The notes under the pieces are model-generated. The model was not told the origin of the DNA, made no database searches, and saw nothing but the letters and a program-made list of their open reading frames with translations. From positions 1-33,017 of the forward strand of contig JAFAZB010000327.1 in NCBI GenBank assembly GCA_019240015.1: 33,017 nucleotides of DNA, read 5' to 3'. Every line of letters starts with the position of its first letter. Positions within the stretch are counted from its first letter, which is position 1. Positions 8,429 through 17,091 of this stretch are shown piece after piece. The position numbers and the translations under genes were made by a program. Source of the stretch: Solirubrobacterales bacterium (GTDB lineage: Bacteria; Actinomycetota; Thermoleophilia; Solirubrobacterales; Solirubrobacteraceae).

Positions 8429-9652
8429 TCAGAGTGGCGACTCGCTGGCGTCCGCAATCGCCCTCCCAACCGACAGCGGCGTGAAGACTTCCTGGATCCA
8501 TGCCGCGTGCAGGTCGTTCGGTGCGAAGTGCGCGTAGATCGCTGTCGTCGCTGGATCGGAGTGGCCGAGCCATCCCTGCAGCGTTCGCATCGAGACGCGA
8601 GGATCGCGCGCCATCATCGTCCCAAACGTGTGGCGGAGGTCGTGGAAGCGAACCCGGCGCACGTGAGCACGATGCAGAGCGAGCTGAAATCGCTTCGATA
8701 CGGCGGATCCGTCGAGCGGGAGTCCTGTTCCCCGAGGATGGGTGAATACTGGGGCGTCCTCGGCCTGGTACGGCGTAACCTCCCAAAGCCGTTGCAACTC
8801 TCCGGCAACACGATCTGCCAGCGGAACGTCGCGGCGAGAGCTAGCTGACTTGGGGGTGTCCTCCTTCCCGCCGACGAACGTGCGAGCCACCCTGATTTTC
8901 CGCGCCTCCCAGTCGACATCCTTCCACCGCAGGCCGAGGAGCTCACCTCGGCGCAAGCCGGTCATTGCCGCCGTCAGCACCAGGGTCCGCTCGACATAGC
9001 CAAGCGGATCGTCTGGCATCTCGCGCAACACCTTCTCGAGCTCCTCGAGAGTCAGGAAACAGAGCTCGTCCGGCTCGCTGCGCGCCTTGCGCGGCTTGTC
9101 GTAATCGGCGACCGGATTCTCGGCGAGCCAGCCCCTCCGCTTCGCGGTGGTGAGCATCGCGCCAAGTAGCCCCAAAACGTTTCGACGCGACTGCGGTTTC
9201 AGTCCGGCTTCTCGGAGAGCTCGATCCAGAGCGGCAACGTCGTTGGTTGTGATCCGGTCGACTGGGAGCGCCCCGAAATACGGCACCAGGTGCGCGTCGA
9301 TGAGCGACCGATATCCCCGGACGGTCGAGCGCTTGAGGCCGGCGTTCTGCTTTATCTCGAGATGCGCTTCCACCACGTCCGAGATCGTCCTGCGGTCGCC
9401 GCCGGCCGTTGTCGGCCGGACGTCCGCACCGATCAGACGCCGCAACTCGGCTTCGGCTTGAGTCCGGGTCAGGCCCTGGCGCGTGCCGCGGGGGCGGACC
9501 ATGCCGAGCCGACGCATGATCTGGTGACCGCCAGCAGCTCGCCACTTCCCGTAATAGACGCCGTCGCGAACGATGATCGAGCCGGTGCCACGGCGACGGC
9601 GATTCGGCTTTCGAGACCGGGTGTTGGACACTGACGAGACCTCCGGGCGCAT
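8429..9652 (-). CDS. tyrosine recombinase / site-specific integrase, apparently intact
   Basis: Catalytic motifs 'TGLRRGELLGLRWKDVD', 'RVRFHDLRHTFGTMMA', 'LQGWLGHSDPATTAIYAHF'; an AP2-like N-terminal region and an SAM-like core-binding domain. Confidence 0.93.
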   Translation of the reverse strand: MRPEVSSVSNTRSRKPNRRRRGTGSIIVRDGVYYGKWRAAGGHQIMRRLGMVRPRGTRQGLTRTQAEAELRRLIGADVRPTTAGGDRRTISDVVEAHLEIKQNAGLKRSTVRGYRSLIDAHLVPYFGALPVDRITTNDVAALDRALREAGLKPQSRRNVLGLLGAMLTTAKRRGWLAENPVADYDKPRKARSEPDELCFLTLEELEKVLREMPDDPLGYVERTLVLTAAMTGLRRGELLGLRWKDVDWEARKIRVARTFVGGKEDTPKSASSRRDVPLADRVAGELQRLWEVTPYQAEDAPVFTHPRGTGLPLDGSAVSKRFQLALHRAHVRRVRFHDLRHTFGTMMARDPRVSMRTLQGWLGHSDPATTAIYAHFAPNDLHAAWIQEVFTPLSVGRAIADASESPL

Positions 9653-9796
9653 CGTTCCGGCGAACCAACGGTTGCCTTGCTACCAACGATGCTACCAAAC
9701 TGAGCAAAACTCAGGCGATCTCTATGCAGCTTGTCGCCTTTATTTACAGGCTCATCCGAGTCAGAAGATCCTCTGCCATCATTCTACGGAACCGAA

Positions 9797-9825
9797 GGTC
9801 GGGAGTTCGAATCTCTCCGGGCGCG
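9797..9825 (+). other. 3' tRNA fragment (T-arm + acceptor 3' strand), candidate attR; possibly tRNA-Lys-derived
   Basis: GGTCGGGAGTTCGAATCTCTCCGGGCGCG: T-stem GGGAG/CTCTC (one G-U) around TTCGAAT, then CGGGCGC as acceptor 3' strand. No GCGCCCG 5' acceptor or other tRNA arms upstream, so not a full tRNA. Confidence 0.6.
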
Positions 9826-9826
9826 T

Positions 9827-10384
9827 CTAACAGCGTGTCAGCGTTCGGGGCTCGCCAAACCGGCCTTGGAGATCGCGGACGATCGTGCCAAGAAGGCCCG
9901 ATGCGAGCAGTCCTGGCCCGAGCGGCCCGGACCTATTCTCACCCACTGGTGGTAGCTGCCGGAGTGCGGTTCTGGTCGCCGGCGACATATGACTGAGCTG
10001 CCATTCGATCTCGTCGCTGACAGCCCCGGGAAGGTCGGGGGCAGCGAGCCCAGCCGCCTTGGCGGCGTACGCGGCGGCACCCAGGGCGTGCGCGCCCATG
10101 TGGGGAATCGCTCCGGCCTGCGCAGCTGCTCTGGCGGCAGAAACCGCTGACGGCGTGGCAACCGCGCCCGCGGGGGCGCCGCCGACGAAGCGAGATCGGA
10201 TCTCTTCTGCGACATCGAGCTCGCCCCGGGCAAACGCCCGCGTTCGGGCGATTGCATCACGGGGACGGCTATCACCTGGGCGTTCCGATTCGAACAACCA
10301 CAGCACGCGCTGTGCGCAGTCCGCCGCCCACCCAGCGACGGTTCGCCTGTCCGACTCGCTCAATGTCTGCGGAGAGCCCACCAC
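9827..10384 (-). CDS. putative immunity protein, Imm5-like domain
   Basis: 'CAQRVLWLFESERPGDSRPRDAIARTRAFARGELDVAE...AARAAAQAGAIPHMGAHALGAAAYAAKAA' resembles the Imm5-like putative immunity family. Confidence 0.55.
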   Translation of the reverse strand: MVGSPQTLSESDRRTVAGWAADCAQRVLWLFESERPGDSRPRDAIARTRAFARGELDVAEEIRSRFVGGAPAGAVATPSAVSAARAAAQAGAIPHMGAHALGAAAYAAKAAGLAAPDLPGAVSDEIEWQLSHMSPATRTALRQLPPVGENRSGPLGPGLLASGLLGTIVRDLQGRFGEPRTLTRC

Positions 10385-10427
10385 CTCTGATTCTCCCGTC
10401 CCACCCTCGATATCGGAATCACGGCCG

Positions 10428-10847
10428 CTACCGAGCCTCCAGCATGTGCTTCAGGGCATGTAGCTGGTGGCGGACGTCGCGTTGAACGCCGCGGGCGAAG
10501 CCCTTACGCAGGAACCGCGGCAGCGTCTTCCGTTCGAAGTCACTGATCTGCGTAAAGCTGGTTCCCCGTTCAGTTCCCTCCAGCCGGTACTCGACCTCGA
10601 ACACCGAGGCTCGGTCCTCCTCGCGCAGTTTCAACCGACGGGGCGGATCGAGTTCGAGCTGTTCGACCAGCAGCGTCACCGGCGGGCGCAAGGGAAACGG
10701 TTTATGCCGCACCTGCCACCGTCGAGCTCCCGCAGACTCGACGGATTTGACCTTCCTACACCAGCGTGGGTCATTGGCGTGGTCGGCGACGAAGACCCAC
10801 ACCTCATCGGGCGAGCGCGCGATCTCGATCGTCTCTTTGACCTGCAT
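10428..10847 (-). CDS. SRPBCC / polyketide-cyclase-like lipid-binding protein
   Basis: 'MQVKETIEIARSPDEVWVFVADHANDPRWCRKVKSVE...' is a typical START/SRPBCC N-terminus. Confidence 0.8.
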   Translation of the reverse strand: MQVKETIEIARSPDEVWVFVADHANDPRWCRKVKSVESAGARRWQVRHKPFPLRPPVTLLVEQLELDPPRRLKLREEDRASVFEVEYRLEGTERGTSFTQISDFERKTLPRFLRKGFARGVQRDVRHQLHALKHMLEAR

Positions 10848-11051
10848 TTCTGCGACCCCGACTCTACGGTCAACCGGTCATCCCGACTAGAGCCAGTTGT
10901 GATGGGCGACCACAGCTGGAGCACTCCTCGGCGCGCCAGCGCGTCTTCGGTGTGACGTGGCACAACGACCTGGTCGGAGCGTCGAGAGCCGGCGTCGTGG
11001 AGCGCTGGAGCGGGCGGGTGCGATGATTTCTTTCCGACAGTCTCTTTCCCA

Positions 11052-11654
11052 ATGACAAAGACATCCGCTCACCTCTCCATCTCCCTCGACGGCTACATCG
11101 CTGGGCCGAGACAGGATCGTGAGAACCCGATCGGTGTCGGCGGCCTGCAGCTGCACCAGTGGCACCTGGCTGAGCCGCTGCACGAGGGAGACGCCCGCTC
11201 CCGAGAGCACCTGGCCATGAAACGTGGTGCCTACGTGATGGGCCGGAACATGTTTGGCCCGATCCGCGGCGAGTGGGACGAGGAATGGCGGGGGTGGTGG
11301 GGCGACGAGCCGCCCTACCATGCGCCCGTGTTCGTGCTCACGCACCACGACCACGAGCCGATCGAACTGGAGGGCGGTACGACGTTCCGCTTCGTCACCG
11401 ACGGCTTCGACGCCGCCTACGCGCAAGCGGTGGCCGCCGCGGGCGACCGCGAGGTCCTGATCGCGGGCGGCGCTTCGACCGTGCGCCAGGCGTTTGCAGC
11501 GCGCGTGATCGACGAGCTCGTGCTCGACGTCGCACCGGTGCTACTCGGCGACGGCGAAGCGCTATTCCAGGGCGTCGAAGATCCCGGGCTGGAGCCAGTC
11601 GAGGTGATCCACTCCCCGAAGGCGACACATATCACCTACCGCGTGGGCCGTTGA
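11052..11654 (+). CDS. dihydrofolate reductase family protein (RibD C-terminal-like)
   Basis: 'TSAHLSISLDGYIAGPRQDRENPIG...GAYVMGRNMFG...VLTHHDHEPIELEGGTTFRFVTDG...VLIAGGASTVRQAFAARVIDELVLDVAPVLLGDGEALF'. Confidence 0.9.
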   Translation: MTKTSAHLSISLDGYIAGPRQDRENPIGVGGLQLHQWHLAEPLHEGDARSREHLAMKRGAYVMGRNMFGPIRGEWDEEWRGWWGDEPPYHAPVFVLTHHDHEPIELEGGTTFRFVTDGFDAAYAQAVAAAGDREVLIAGGASTVRQAFAARVIDELVLDVAPVLLGDGEALFQGVEDPGLEPVEVIHSPKATHITYRVGR

Positions 11655-11940
11655 GCGCTGCCGCTCCCGGCGGTCCACCAAGCACCGAACTACCCATCGC
11701 CTGTTCGTTAACTGAGACGGATGGCGCGGAAAGGATGATGCGCTGGCAGGCGCTCGCCGACCGCCGCGCAGGCTTACTCAGGACGCGGATCACATCGCGC
11801 TGATCATCCGATCCGAGCCTGATGGCCTTGCGACGATCACGGAGCTATTCGAGGCGCGCGACCGCCGGCCCTAAGCGGCGCCGTGCTGCGCTGGGGAGCC
11901 ACTTTCTAAGCTTGTTGTGACACAGACCAAAGGAGCAGTC

Positions 11941-12378
11941 ATGCCGCTACACGGCGAGTACGAGCCGAGCTCGGAGAAGTGGGTCCGCGACCAGGTCGAT
12001 AGCTACGAAGGTTCAGGGGGAACGTCAGGGACGACTTTGCGCGGCGTCCCGGTCGTCGTGATCACCTCGCGCGGCGTCCGTTCCGGGAAGCTGCGCAAGA
12101 ACCCGGTCATGCGAGTCGAGCACGACGGCGTATACGCGGCGGTGGCTTCCAAGGGCGGCGCTGCTCGGCATCCGGCCTGGTACCACAATCTCATCGAGCA
12201 TCCACTCGTTGAGCTGCAGGACGGGGCATCCACCGGCGACTACACCGCACGAGAAGCTTCCGGCGAGGAACGCGCGGTGTGGTGGCAGCGCGCGGTCGAG
12301 GTCTGGCCCGACTACGACAGCTACCAGACCAAGACCGACCGGCAGATCCCGGTGTTCGTGCTCGAGCCTCGTAAATAG
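11941..12378 (+). CDS. deazaflavin (F420)-dependent nitroreductase family protein
   Basis: '[61 protein letters not shown]' matches the Ddn-like family pattern. ATG at 11941 preferred. Confidence 0.88.
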   Translation: MPLHGEYEPSSEKWVRDQVDSYEGSGGTSGTTLRGVPVVVITSRGVRSGKLRKNPVMRVEHDGVYAAVASKGGAARHPAWYHNLIEHPLVELQDGASTGDYTAREASGEERAVWWQRAVEVWPDYDSYQTKTDRQIPVFVLEPRK

Positions 12379-12426
12379 GTCAGCGGGTCGAGCGGCGTCG
12401 ACGCCGGCGCCAGATCACGCGGACGG

Positions 12427-12699
12427 TCAGGCTCGCTCGTAGAACTCGACTCGCAGCGAGCCCGCGTCCACCCCGGCATCCTCCATCGCTTGGCGCAGCT
12501 CCGGGTTCTCCATGAACGAGTGCGCCTCATCTGAGCTACTGAACCGATGCATCACCAGAATCTCATCCGGTTGGCCCTCAGCGCGATAGACCGCTTCTTC
12601 GGTCACCCCACCCTGGCGCTGGAGCTCACCAACGCTGTCGTACACACGACGCCAGGCCTCATAGTCGGCGACACGGTGGCGAACGAACATGACCGTCAT
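12427..12699 (-). CDS. small dimeric alpha-beta barrel / antibiotic-biosynthesis-monooxygenase-like protein
   Basis: 'MTVMFVRHRVADYEAWRRVYDSVGELQRQGGVTEEAVYRAEGQPDEILVMHRFSSSDEAHSFMENPELRQAMEDAGV'. Confidence 0.7.
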   Translation of the reverse strand: MTVMFVRHRVADYEAWRRVYDSVGELQRQGGVTEEAVYRAEGQPDEILVMHRFSSSDEAHSFMENPELRQAMEDAGVDAGSLRVEFYERA

Positions 12700-12749
12700 C
12701 CTGTCCTCCTCGAGTTTGTGGTTGCGCAACCCCTCCCCACGGTCCGCTG

Positions 12750-13409
12750 GTGAACGTATCCGATCCAAACGAGCAGGCGCAAGCACGCCCGAAGCGGATC
12801 TTTCTGGCTGGCGCGACGGGCGTCTTGGGCATCCGCCTGCTGCCGATCCTGATCACCGACGGCCACCGAGTAGCGGGGATGACCCGCTCAGCGGCGAACA
12901 CCGCGCAACTCGAAGCGCTCGGCGCCGAGCCGGTGGTGTGCGACATCTATGACGCGGAGCGACTCGCCGATGCCATCCGGTCATTCGCGCCAGAGCTCGT
13001 CATGCATCAGGTGACCGACCTGCCCGATCGGCTGGAGCAGCTCGGCGACTACGCAGAGCGCAACGATCGGATCCGCACCGAGGGGACGCGCAACCTGATC
13101 GCGGCCGCTGCCGGCGCGGGTTGCGATCGCCTGCTGGCGCAGAGCATCGCGTGGCGACCGCAGGGTCGGGGCGCGGTCGTGGAGCAGCACGAGCATCAGG
13201 TCCTCGACGCCCGCGGAATGGTCGTCCGCTATGGACAGCTCTATGGTCCGGGAACCTTCTACGAGGACCGGCCTCCTGGCCACCCCCAAGTGCATGTCGA
13301 CGCTGCCGCGCGGGCAACGATCGAGCTGCTCGGCGCGCGGCCCGGGGTGGTGGCGATCGTCGAAGACGAGCACGGTCACGTGCAGCCGACACGGGTCGAC
13401 GGTGATTGA
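12750..13409 (+). CDS. NAD-dependent epimerase/dehydratase-like protein
   Basis: Rossmann motif 'RIFLAGATGVLGIRLLPILITDGHRVAGMTRS', then 'VVRYGQLYGPGTFYEDRPPGHPQVHVDAAARATIELL'. GTG start. Confidence 0.8.
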   Translation: MNVSDPNEQAQARPKRIFLAGATGVLGIRLLPILITDGHRVAGMTRSAANTAQLEALGAEPVVCDIYDAERLADAIRSFAPELVMHQVTDLPDRLEQLGDYAERNDRIRTEGTRNLIAAAAGAGCDRLLAQSIAWRPQGRGAVVEQHEHQVLDARGMVVRYGQLYGPGTFYEDRPPGHPQVHVDAAARATIELLGARPGVVAIVEDEHGHVQPTRVDGD

Positions 13410-14251
13410 GAGCGTGCGCGGCGCTGGGCGTCGTAGTGCTGCCAGATCTCGAGGTAGAGAACCTGCGCCTCCACGAACGGGGCGAGAGCTCGTTCGTCGG
13501 CCCAGCCGTAAGCCTCGAGCGCCCGCGCGACGAACGCGCGGTCGGCTCCGCGAGCACCGAGACTGATCACGAATCCAGCTAGGTCCCACTGGACTGGGCC
13601 ACGGAAGGTGTCCTCGAAATCGTTCCAGACGAGCCGCTCACTCGTACTGAGGATGTTGCCGAGCGACACATCGCCGTGGAGCGCTTGCACCGGCAGGGGC
13701 GCTGCGAACACCGGGGCGCTGAGCGCGAGCAGCCTAGTCCGCAGGCGGTCGATCGCTTGACGGCTGAGGGCCTCGGTTGGCCGGAGCTGTCGCTGCAGAC
13801 GCTCGATCTCACGCTGGACATCGAGCGGCCCCCCCAGCTCGCCCGCGAACCCAGACAGGGACACGTGAAGGTCGCGCAGGGACCGTCCGAGCCTGTCCGG
13901 ACCGTGCTCGAGCCCGCCGCGTTTGTGGTCCCCGACCCACTCCCAGCAGGTCAGCCACAGTCCGTCTTGGTGATACGGGCCCGGGGCAATCAGCGAGCTG
14001 GGCCGCACGGCCACGCCCGAGGGCGCCAGGAAGCTCAGCACCGAGACCTCGCGCTCCAGCCATCGCCCGGGGTCGGCGTGCAGCGCCGCCGTGCCGGTCA
14101 TCACCCGCGCGACCACGGGCGCAGGCCGAAGGTGGACGAGCACGTTGCTAGCCGAGTGCAACACCCTGGCCCGCTCGCAGCGAACGCCGCGCTCGGACGC
14201 GACCGCGCACGCCGCGGCGACCGCTCGCCGTTCGTTAGGACCAGCGTCCAT
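13376..14251 (-). CDS. aminoglycoside phosphotransferase (APH) family protein
   Basis: 'VQALHGDVSLGNILSTSERLVWNDFEDTFRGPVQWDLAG' is an APH/choline-kinase Brenner-type motif. ATG at 14251 chosen; 3' end overlaps the convergent epimerase by 34 nt. Confidence 0.8.
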   Translation of the reverse strand: MDAGPNERRAVAAACAVASERGVRCERARVLHSASNVLVHLRPAPVVARVMTGTAALHADPGRWLEREVSVLSFLAPSGVAVRPSSLIAPGPYHQDGLWLTCWEWVGDHKRGGLEHGPDRLGRSLRDLHVSLSGFAGELGGPLDVQREIERLQRQLRPTEALSRQAIDRLRTRLLALSAPVFAAPLPVQALHGDVSLGNILSTSERLVWNDFEDTFRGPVQWDLAGFVISLGARGADRAFVARALEAYGWADERALAPFVEAQVLYLEIWQHYDAQRRARSQSPSTRVGCT

Positions 14252-14285
14252 CGATGCCAGCGATAGGCCTACCGCCGCGCCCGGC

Positions 14286-14960
14286 TCATGGTGGTGGCGT
14301 GGCGATGCCGGTGCGATAGGCGTAGTTGACCGCCTGCGCGCGGTCGCGGATCCCCGCTTTGGCGAACAGGTGGTTGATGTGGGACTTGATCGTGGCCGGG
14401 CTGACCACCAGGCGCGCGGCGATCTCGGCATTGGTGAGGCCTTCCGCGATCAGCGCGAGCACCTCGGCTTCGCGGGGAGTGAGCTCGTCCGGCAGCTCCG
14501 ACTCGCCTCGAGCAGCGGCCCGGCCGTCGGTAGCTGCCAGCGCCGCGACGACGTGATGCTGCACGGCGGGGTCGAGCGACGCTTCGCCCGCGGCAACGGT
14601 GAGGATCGCGGCGTGGATGTCCTGGCTCGAGGCGTCCTTGGTCAGGTAGCCGCGGGCGCCGGCCCGCAGCGCCCCGAGCACACTCTCGTCGTCGGCGTAG
14701 GTCGTGAGCGCGATCACGCGGACATCCGGCTGGCGTTCACGCAGCTGCCTGGTGGCCTCGATTCCGTCCATCCGTGGCATCCGCAGATCCATCAGGACCA
14801 CGTCCGGTTTGTGCTCCGCGGCGAGCGCCAGCGCCTGCTCTCCGTCCGCAGCGGTCCCGACCAGCTCGATCCTGTCCAGCAGCCCGAGCAGCGTGCCGAG
14901 GCTGTCGCGCACGAGCCGCTGGTCGTCGGCGAGCAGGACCCGGACTCGCGCGCGAACCAT
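14286..14960 (-). CDS. NarL/LuxR-type response regulator
   Basis: 'VRVLLADDQRLVRDSLGTLLGLLDRIELVGTAADGEQALALAAEHKPDVVLMDLRMPRMDG' receiver; 'LTPREAEVLALIAEGLTNAEIAARLVVSPATIKSHINHLFAKAGIRDRAQAVNYAYR' GerE HTH. Confidence 0.95.
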   Translation of the reverse strand: MVRARVRVLLADDQRLVRDSLGTLLGLLDRIELVGTAADGEQALALAAEHKPDVVLMDLRMPRMDGIEATRQLRERQPDVRVIALTTYADDESVLGALRAGARGYLTKDASSQDIHAAILTVAAGEASLDPAVQHHVVAALAATDGRAAARGESELPDELTPREAEVLALIAEGLTNAEIAARLVVSPATIKSHINHLFAKAGIRDRAQAVNYAYRTGIATPPP

Positions 14961-14970
14961 CTGCGACAAC

Positions 14971-16164
14971 TCATCCGCCCGCCGGCAACCGCAGCTCGAC
15001 GCGGAAGCCCTGCGGGGTGGGAGCGGCGAGCAGCTCACCGCCGAGCAGCTCGGCGCGCTCGCGCATGCCCGTCAATCCGTAGCCGCCGCCGTTCACGCCG
15101 GCCCCGGCCGTCGGCGGCGAGCCGCCGACCGCGTGGTCCTCGACGACCAGCGTCGTTGTCTGCGGCGCATAGTCGAGCTGGACCTCCACGCGCTCGGCGC
15201 TCGCATGTCGCCGGACATTGGTGAGCGCCTCTTGAGCGGTCCGGTAGACGGCGAGCCGTGCCTCCGGGGGGAGCTGGCGCGGCTCGCCGCGAACCTCTAG
15301 CGCCACCGGCAGGCCGCTCTGCTCCTCGAACGCGACGGCCAGCGCGCCGATCAGCTCCGGCCCGGGTAGCTCGTCGCCGCGCTCCGCGGCGATCGCACGC
15401 CGGGCCTCTTCCAGCCCGCTCGCCGCCACATGGTGGGCCCGATCGATCGCGAGCGATACATCCTCGTCGACGCCGCGGCTGCGCGCGAGCAGTCGGGTGC
15501 TCTCGAGCTGGAGCGCCAGCGCCGAGAGCGAATGAGCGAGCACGTCATGCATCTCGCGGGCCAGCCGGCCGCGCTCGGCCGCGGCCGCGGCCTGGGCCTC
15601 CGCCGCCTGGGAGGCCTTCAGCTCGTCGCGCTGCCCGCTGACGTAGCGGAGCAAGCGCATGGCGAAGAACCAAGGCAGAATCCCGGACAGGAACGTTCCC
15701 GCGCCGGCGCCCTGGCCCTTGATCAGATAGCCGCCGACGAACGGGATCACCGCGGCGATGAAGACGAGCCACGCAGTCCGGCGGTCGAGCTTGAGCGCCG
15801 CGACGATCGCGACGTAGTACGGGCCGATGACCCAGATACCGTGTGGCTGGGCGGAGCCCAGCACGCCCGCGGCGACGATCACGCCGACCAGCGCCGCGAC
15901 CAGTTGCCGGCGCGAGACGGTCGTGCGCTGCGGATGGGCGGCGGTCGCGCACAGAACCATCGCGGCAAACGACGCGAGCACCGCCGCATCGCGCCCGTGC
16001 AGGCCCGGGCGGGGGTGGGTCGCGAATGTGACCACGATGCACGCCGCCAGCAGAACGACTCCGAAGAGACGCCACGCAACCGCCTCGAGCGGCGCGGTCC
16101 CATCACCATCCAAGCCACGCGTAATCCAGCTGCGCCGGAACCATTTGTGCAGCGCGCCCATCAT
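14971..16164 (-). CDS. sensor histidine kinase (HisKA_3 type)
   Basis: N-terminal TM segments; 'RGRLAREMHDVLAHSLSALALQLESTRLL' H-box; 'LTNVRRHASAERVEVQLDYAPQTTTLVVEDHAVGG...GGGYGLTGMRERAELLGGEL' ATPase. ATG at 16164 preferred over the ORF-track start. Confidence 0.92.
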   Translation of the reverse strand: MMGALHKWFRRSWITRGLDGDGTAPLEAVAWRLFGVVLLAACIVVTFATHPRPGLHGRDAAVLASFAAMVLCATAAHPQRTTVSRRQLVAALVGVIVAAGVLGSAQPHGIWVIGPYYVAIVAALKLDRRTAWLVFIAAVIPFVGGYLIKGQGAGAGTFLSGILPWFFAMRLLRYVSGQRDELKASQAAEAQAAAAAERGRLAREMHDVLAHSLSALALQLESTRLLARSRGVDEDVSLAIDRAHHVAASGLEEARRAIAAERGDELPGPELIGALAVAFEEQSGLPVALEVRGEPRQLPPEARLAVYRTAQEALTNVRRHASAERVEVQLDYAPQTTTLVVEDHAVGGSPPTAGAGVNGGGYGLTGMRERAELLGGELLAAPTPQGFRVELRLPAGG

Positions 16165-16198
16165 TCGACGCCAGAAACGATAAGCGGCGTTGGCGCCA

Positions 16199-16283
16199 GT
16201 GTCATCGGCCGGTGGGTGCAAGCAGGCCCGCCCCCGCCTCCACCCATGGGTGGAGCCAGATTCGACCCGCGCGCCGATGACAC
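16199..16283. promoter_or_regulatory. divergent regulatory region: 11-bp perfect inverted repeat enclosing an 18-bp perfect palindrome
   Basis: GTGTCATCGGC (16199-16209) and GCCGATGACAC (16273-16283); CTCCACCCATGGGTGGAG (16238-16255), between the histidine kinase and ABC ATPase starts. Confidence 0.7.
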
Positions 16284-16312
16284 GTCCACGGTGCGCGCGT
16301 AGCTTGCCCGCC

Positions 16313-17089
16313 ATGCTCACGAATTCACTCGACGCGGCCGTCGCGCAGCAGGCCGCCAAGCAGGACGGATCGGCCGCTCGCGCGGTCGCGCTGGTCAAGA
16401 CGTACGGAAAAGGCGACGCCACGGTCCGCGCGTTGGACGGCGTCACGCTCGAGTTCCAGCGCGGCCGGTTCGCCGCGGTGATGGGACCCTCGGGTTCGGG
16501 CAAGTCGACGCTGATGCACTGCATGGCGGGCCTGGATGCCCCGACTTCAGGTCGCGCGTTCATCGGCGACCAGGAGCTCGGCGACCTCGACGACGGGGGA
16601 TTGACCGACCTGCGCCGGGAGCGGGTCGGGTTCGTGTTCCAGTCGTTCAACCTGGTCCCGACCCTGACGGCCGGGGAGAACATCACGCTCGGCGCCGATC
16701 TCGCCGGAGTCGCGGTCGACCGGTCATGGTTCGACACGCTGGTCGCCCAGCTCGGCGTGGCCGACCGCCTCTCGCACCGCCCGAGCGAGCTGTCGGGCGG
16801 CCAGCAGCAGCGGATCGCGTGCGCGCGGGCGCTGATCGGTCGCCCCGAGCTGATCTTCGCCGATGAGCCGACCGGCAATCTCGACTCGAACGCCTCGGCC
16901 GAGCTGTTGGCGTTCCTGCGCGCCGCGGTCAGCGAGCACGGGCAATCGATCGTGATGGTCACCCATGATCCGCGCGCTGCGGCGTACGCGGACCGGGTCG
17001 TGTTCCTGGCCGACGGCCGGGTGGTGGCGGAGCTGCGCGCGCCCTCCGCGGACGACGTGCTCGAGCAGATGAAGCGACTCGGGAGCTAG
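16313..17089 (+). CDS. MacB/LolD-like ABC transporter ATP-binding protein
   Basis: Walker A 'MGPSGSGKSTLMH', 'ELSGGQQQRIACARALIGRPELIFADEPTGNLDS'. ATG at 16313. Confidence 0.95.
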   Translation: MLTNSLDAAVAQQAAKQDGSAARAVALVKTYGKGDATVRALDGVTLEFQRGRFAAVMGPSGSGKSTLMHCMAGLDAPTSGRAFIGDQELGDLDDGGLTDLRRERVGFVFQSFNLVPTLTAGENITLGADLAGVAVDRSWFDTLVAQLGVADRLSHRPSELSGGQQQRIACARALIGRPELIFADEPTGNLDSNASAELLAFLRAAVSEHGQSIVMVTHDPRAAAYADRVVFLADGRVVAELRAPSADDVLEQMKRLGS

Positions 17090-17091
17090 CG

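Noticed and set aside
9720-9826. Complete tRNA gene
   Set aside because: Only the T-arm and acceptor 3' strand are present; no 5' acceptor (GCGCCCG), D-arm or anticodon arm could be found.
11655-11916. Possible decayed ORF ('LTQDADHIALIIRSEPDGLATITELFEARDRRP')
   Set aside because: Too short and no recognisable family; not enough support for a pseudogene call.
13376-13409. 34-nt convergent overlap of epimerase and phosphotransferase genes
   Set aside because: Common in compact genomes; start/stop choices explain it.
14091-16302. Long plus-strand ORFs (377 and 290 aa) opposite the two-component genes
   Set aside because: Antisense artefacts; the kinase and regulator motifs are on the minus strand.
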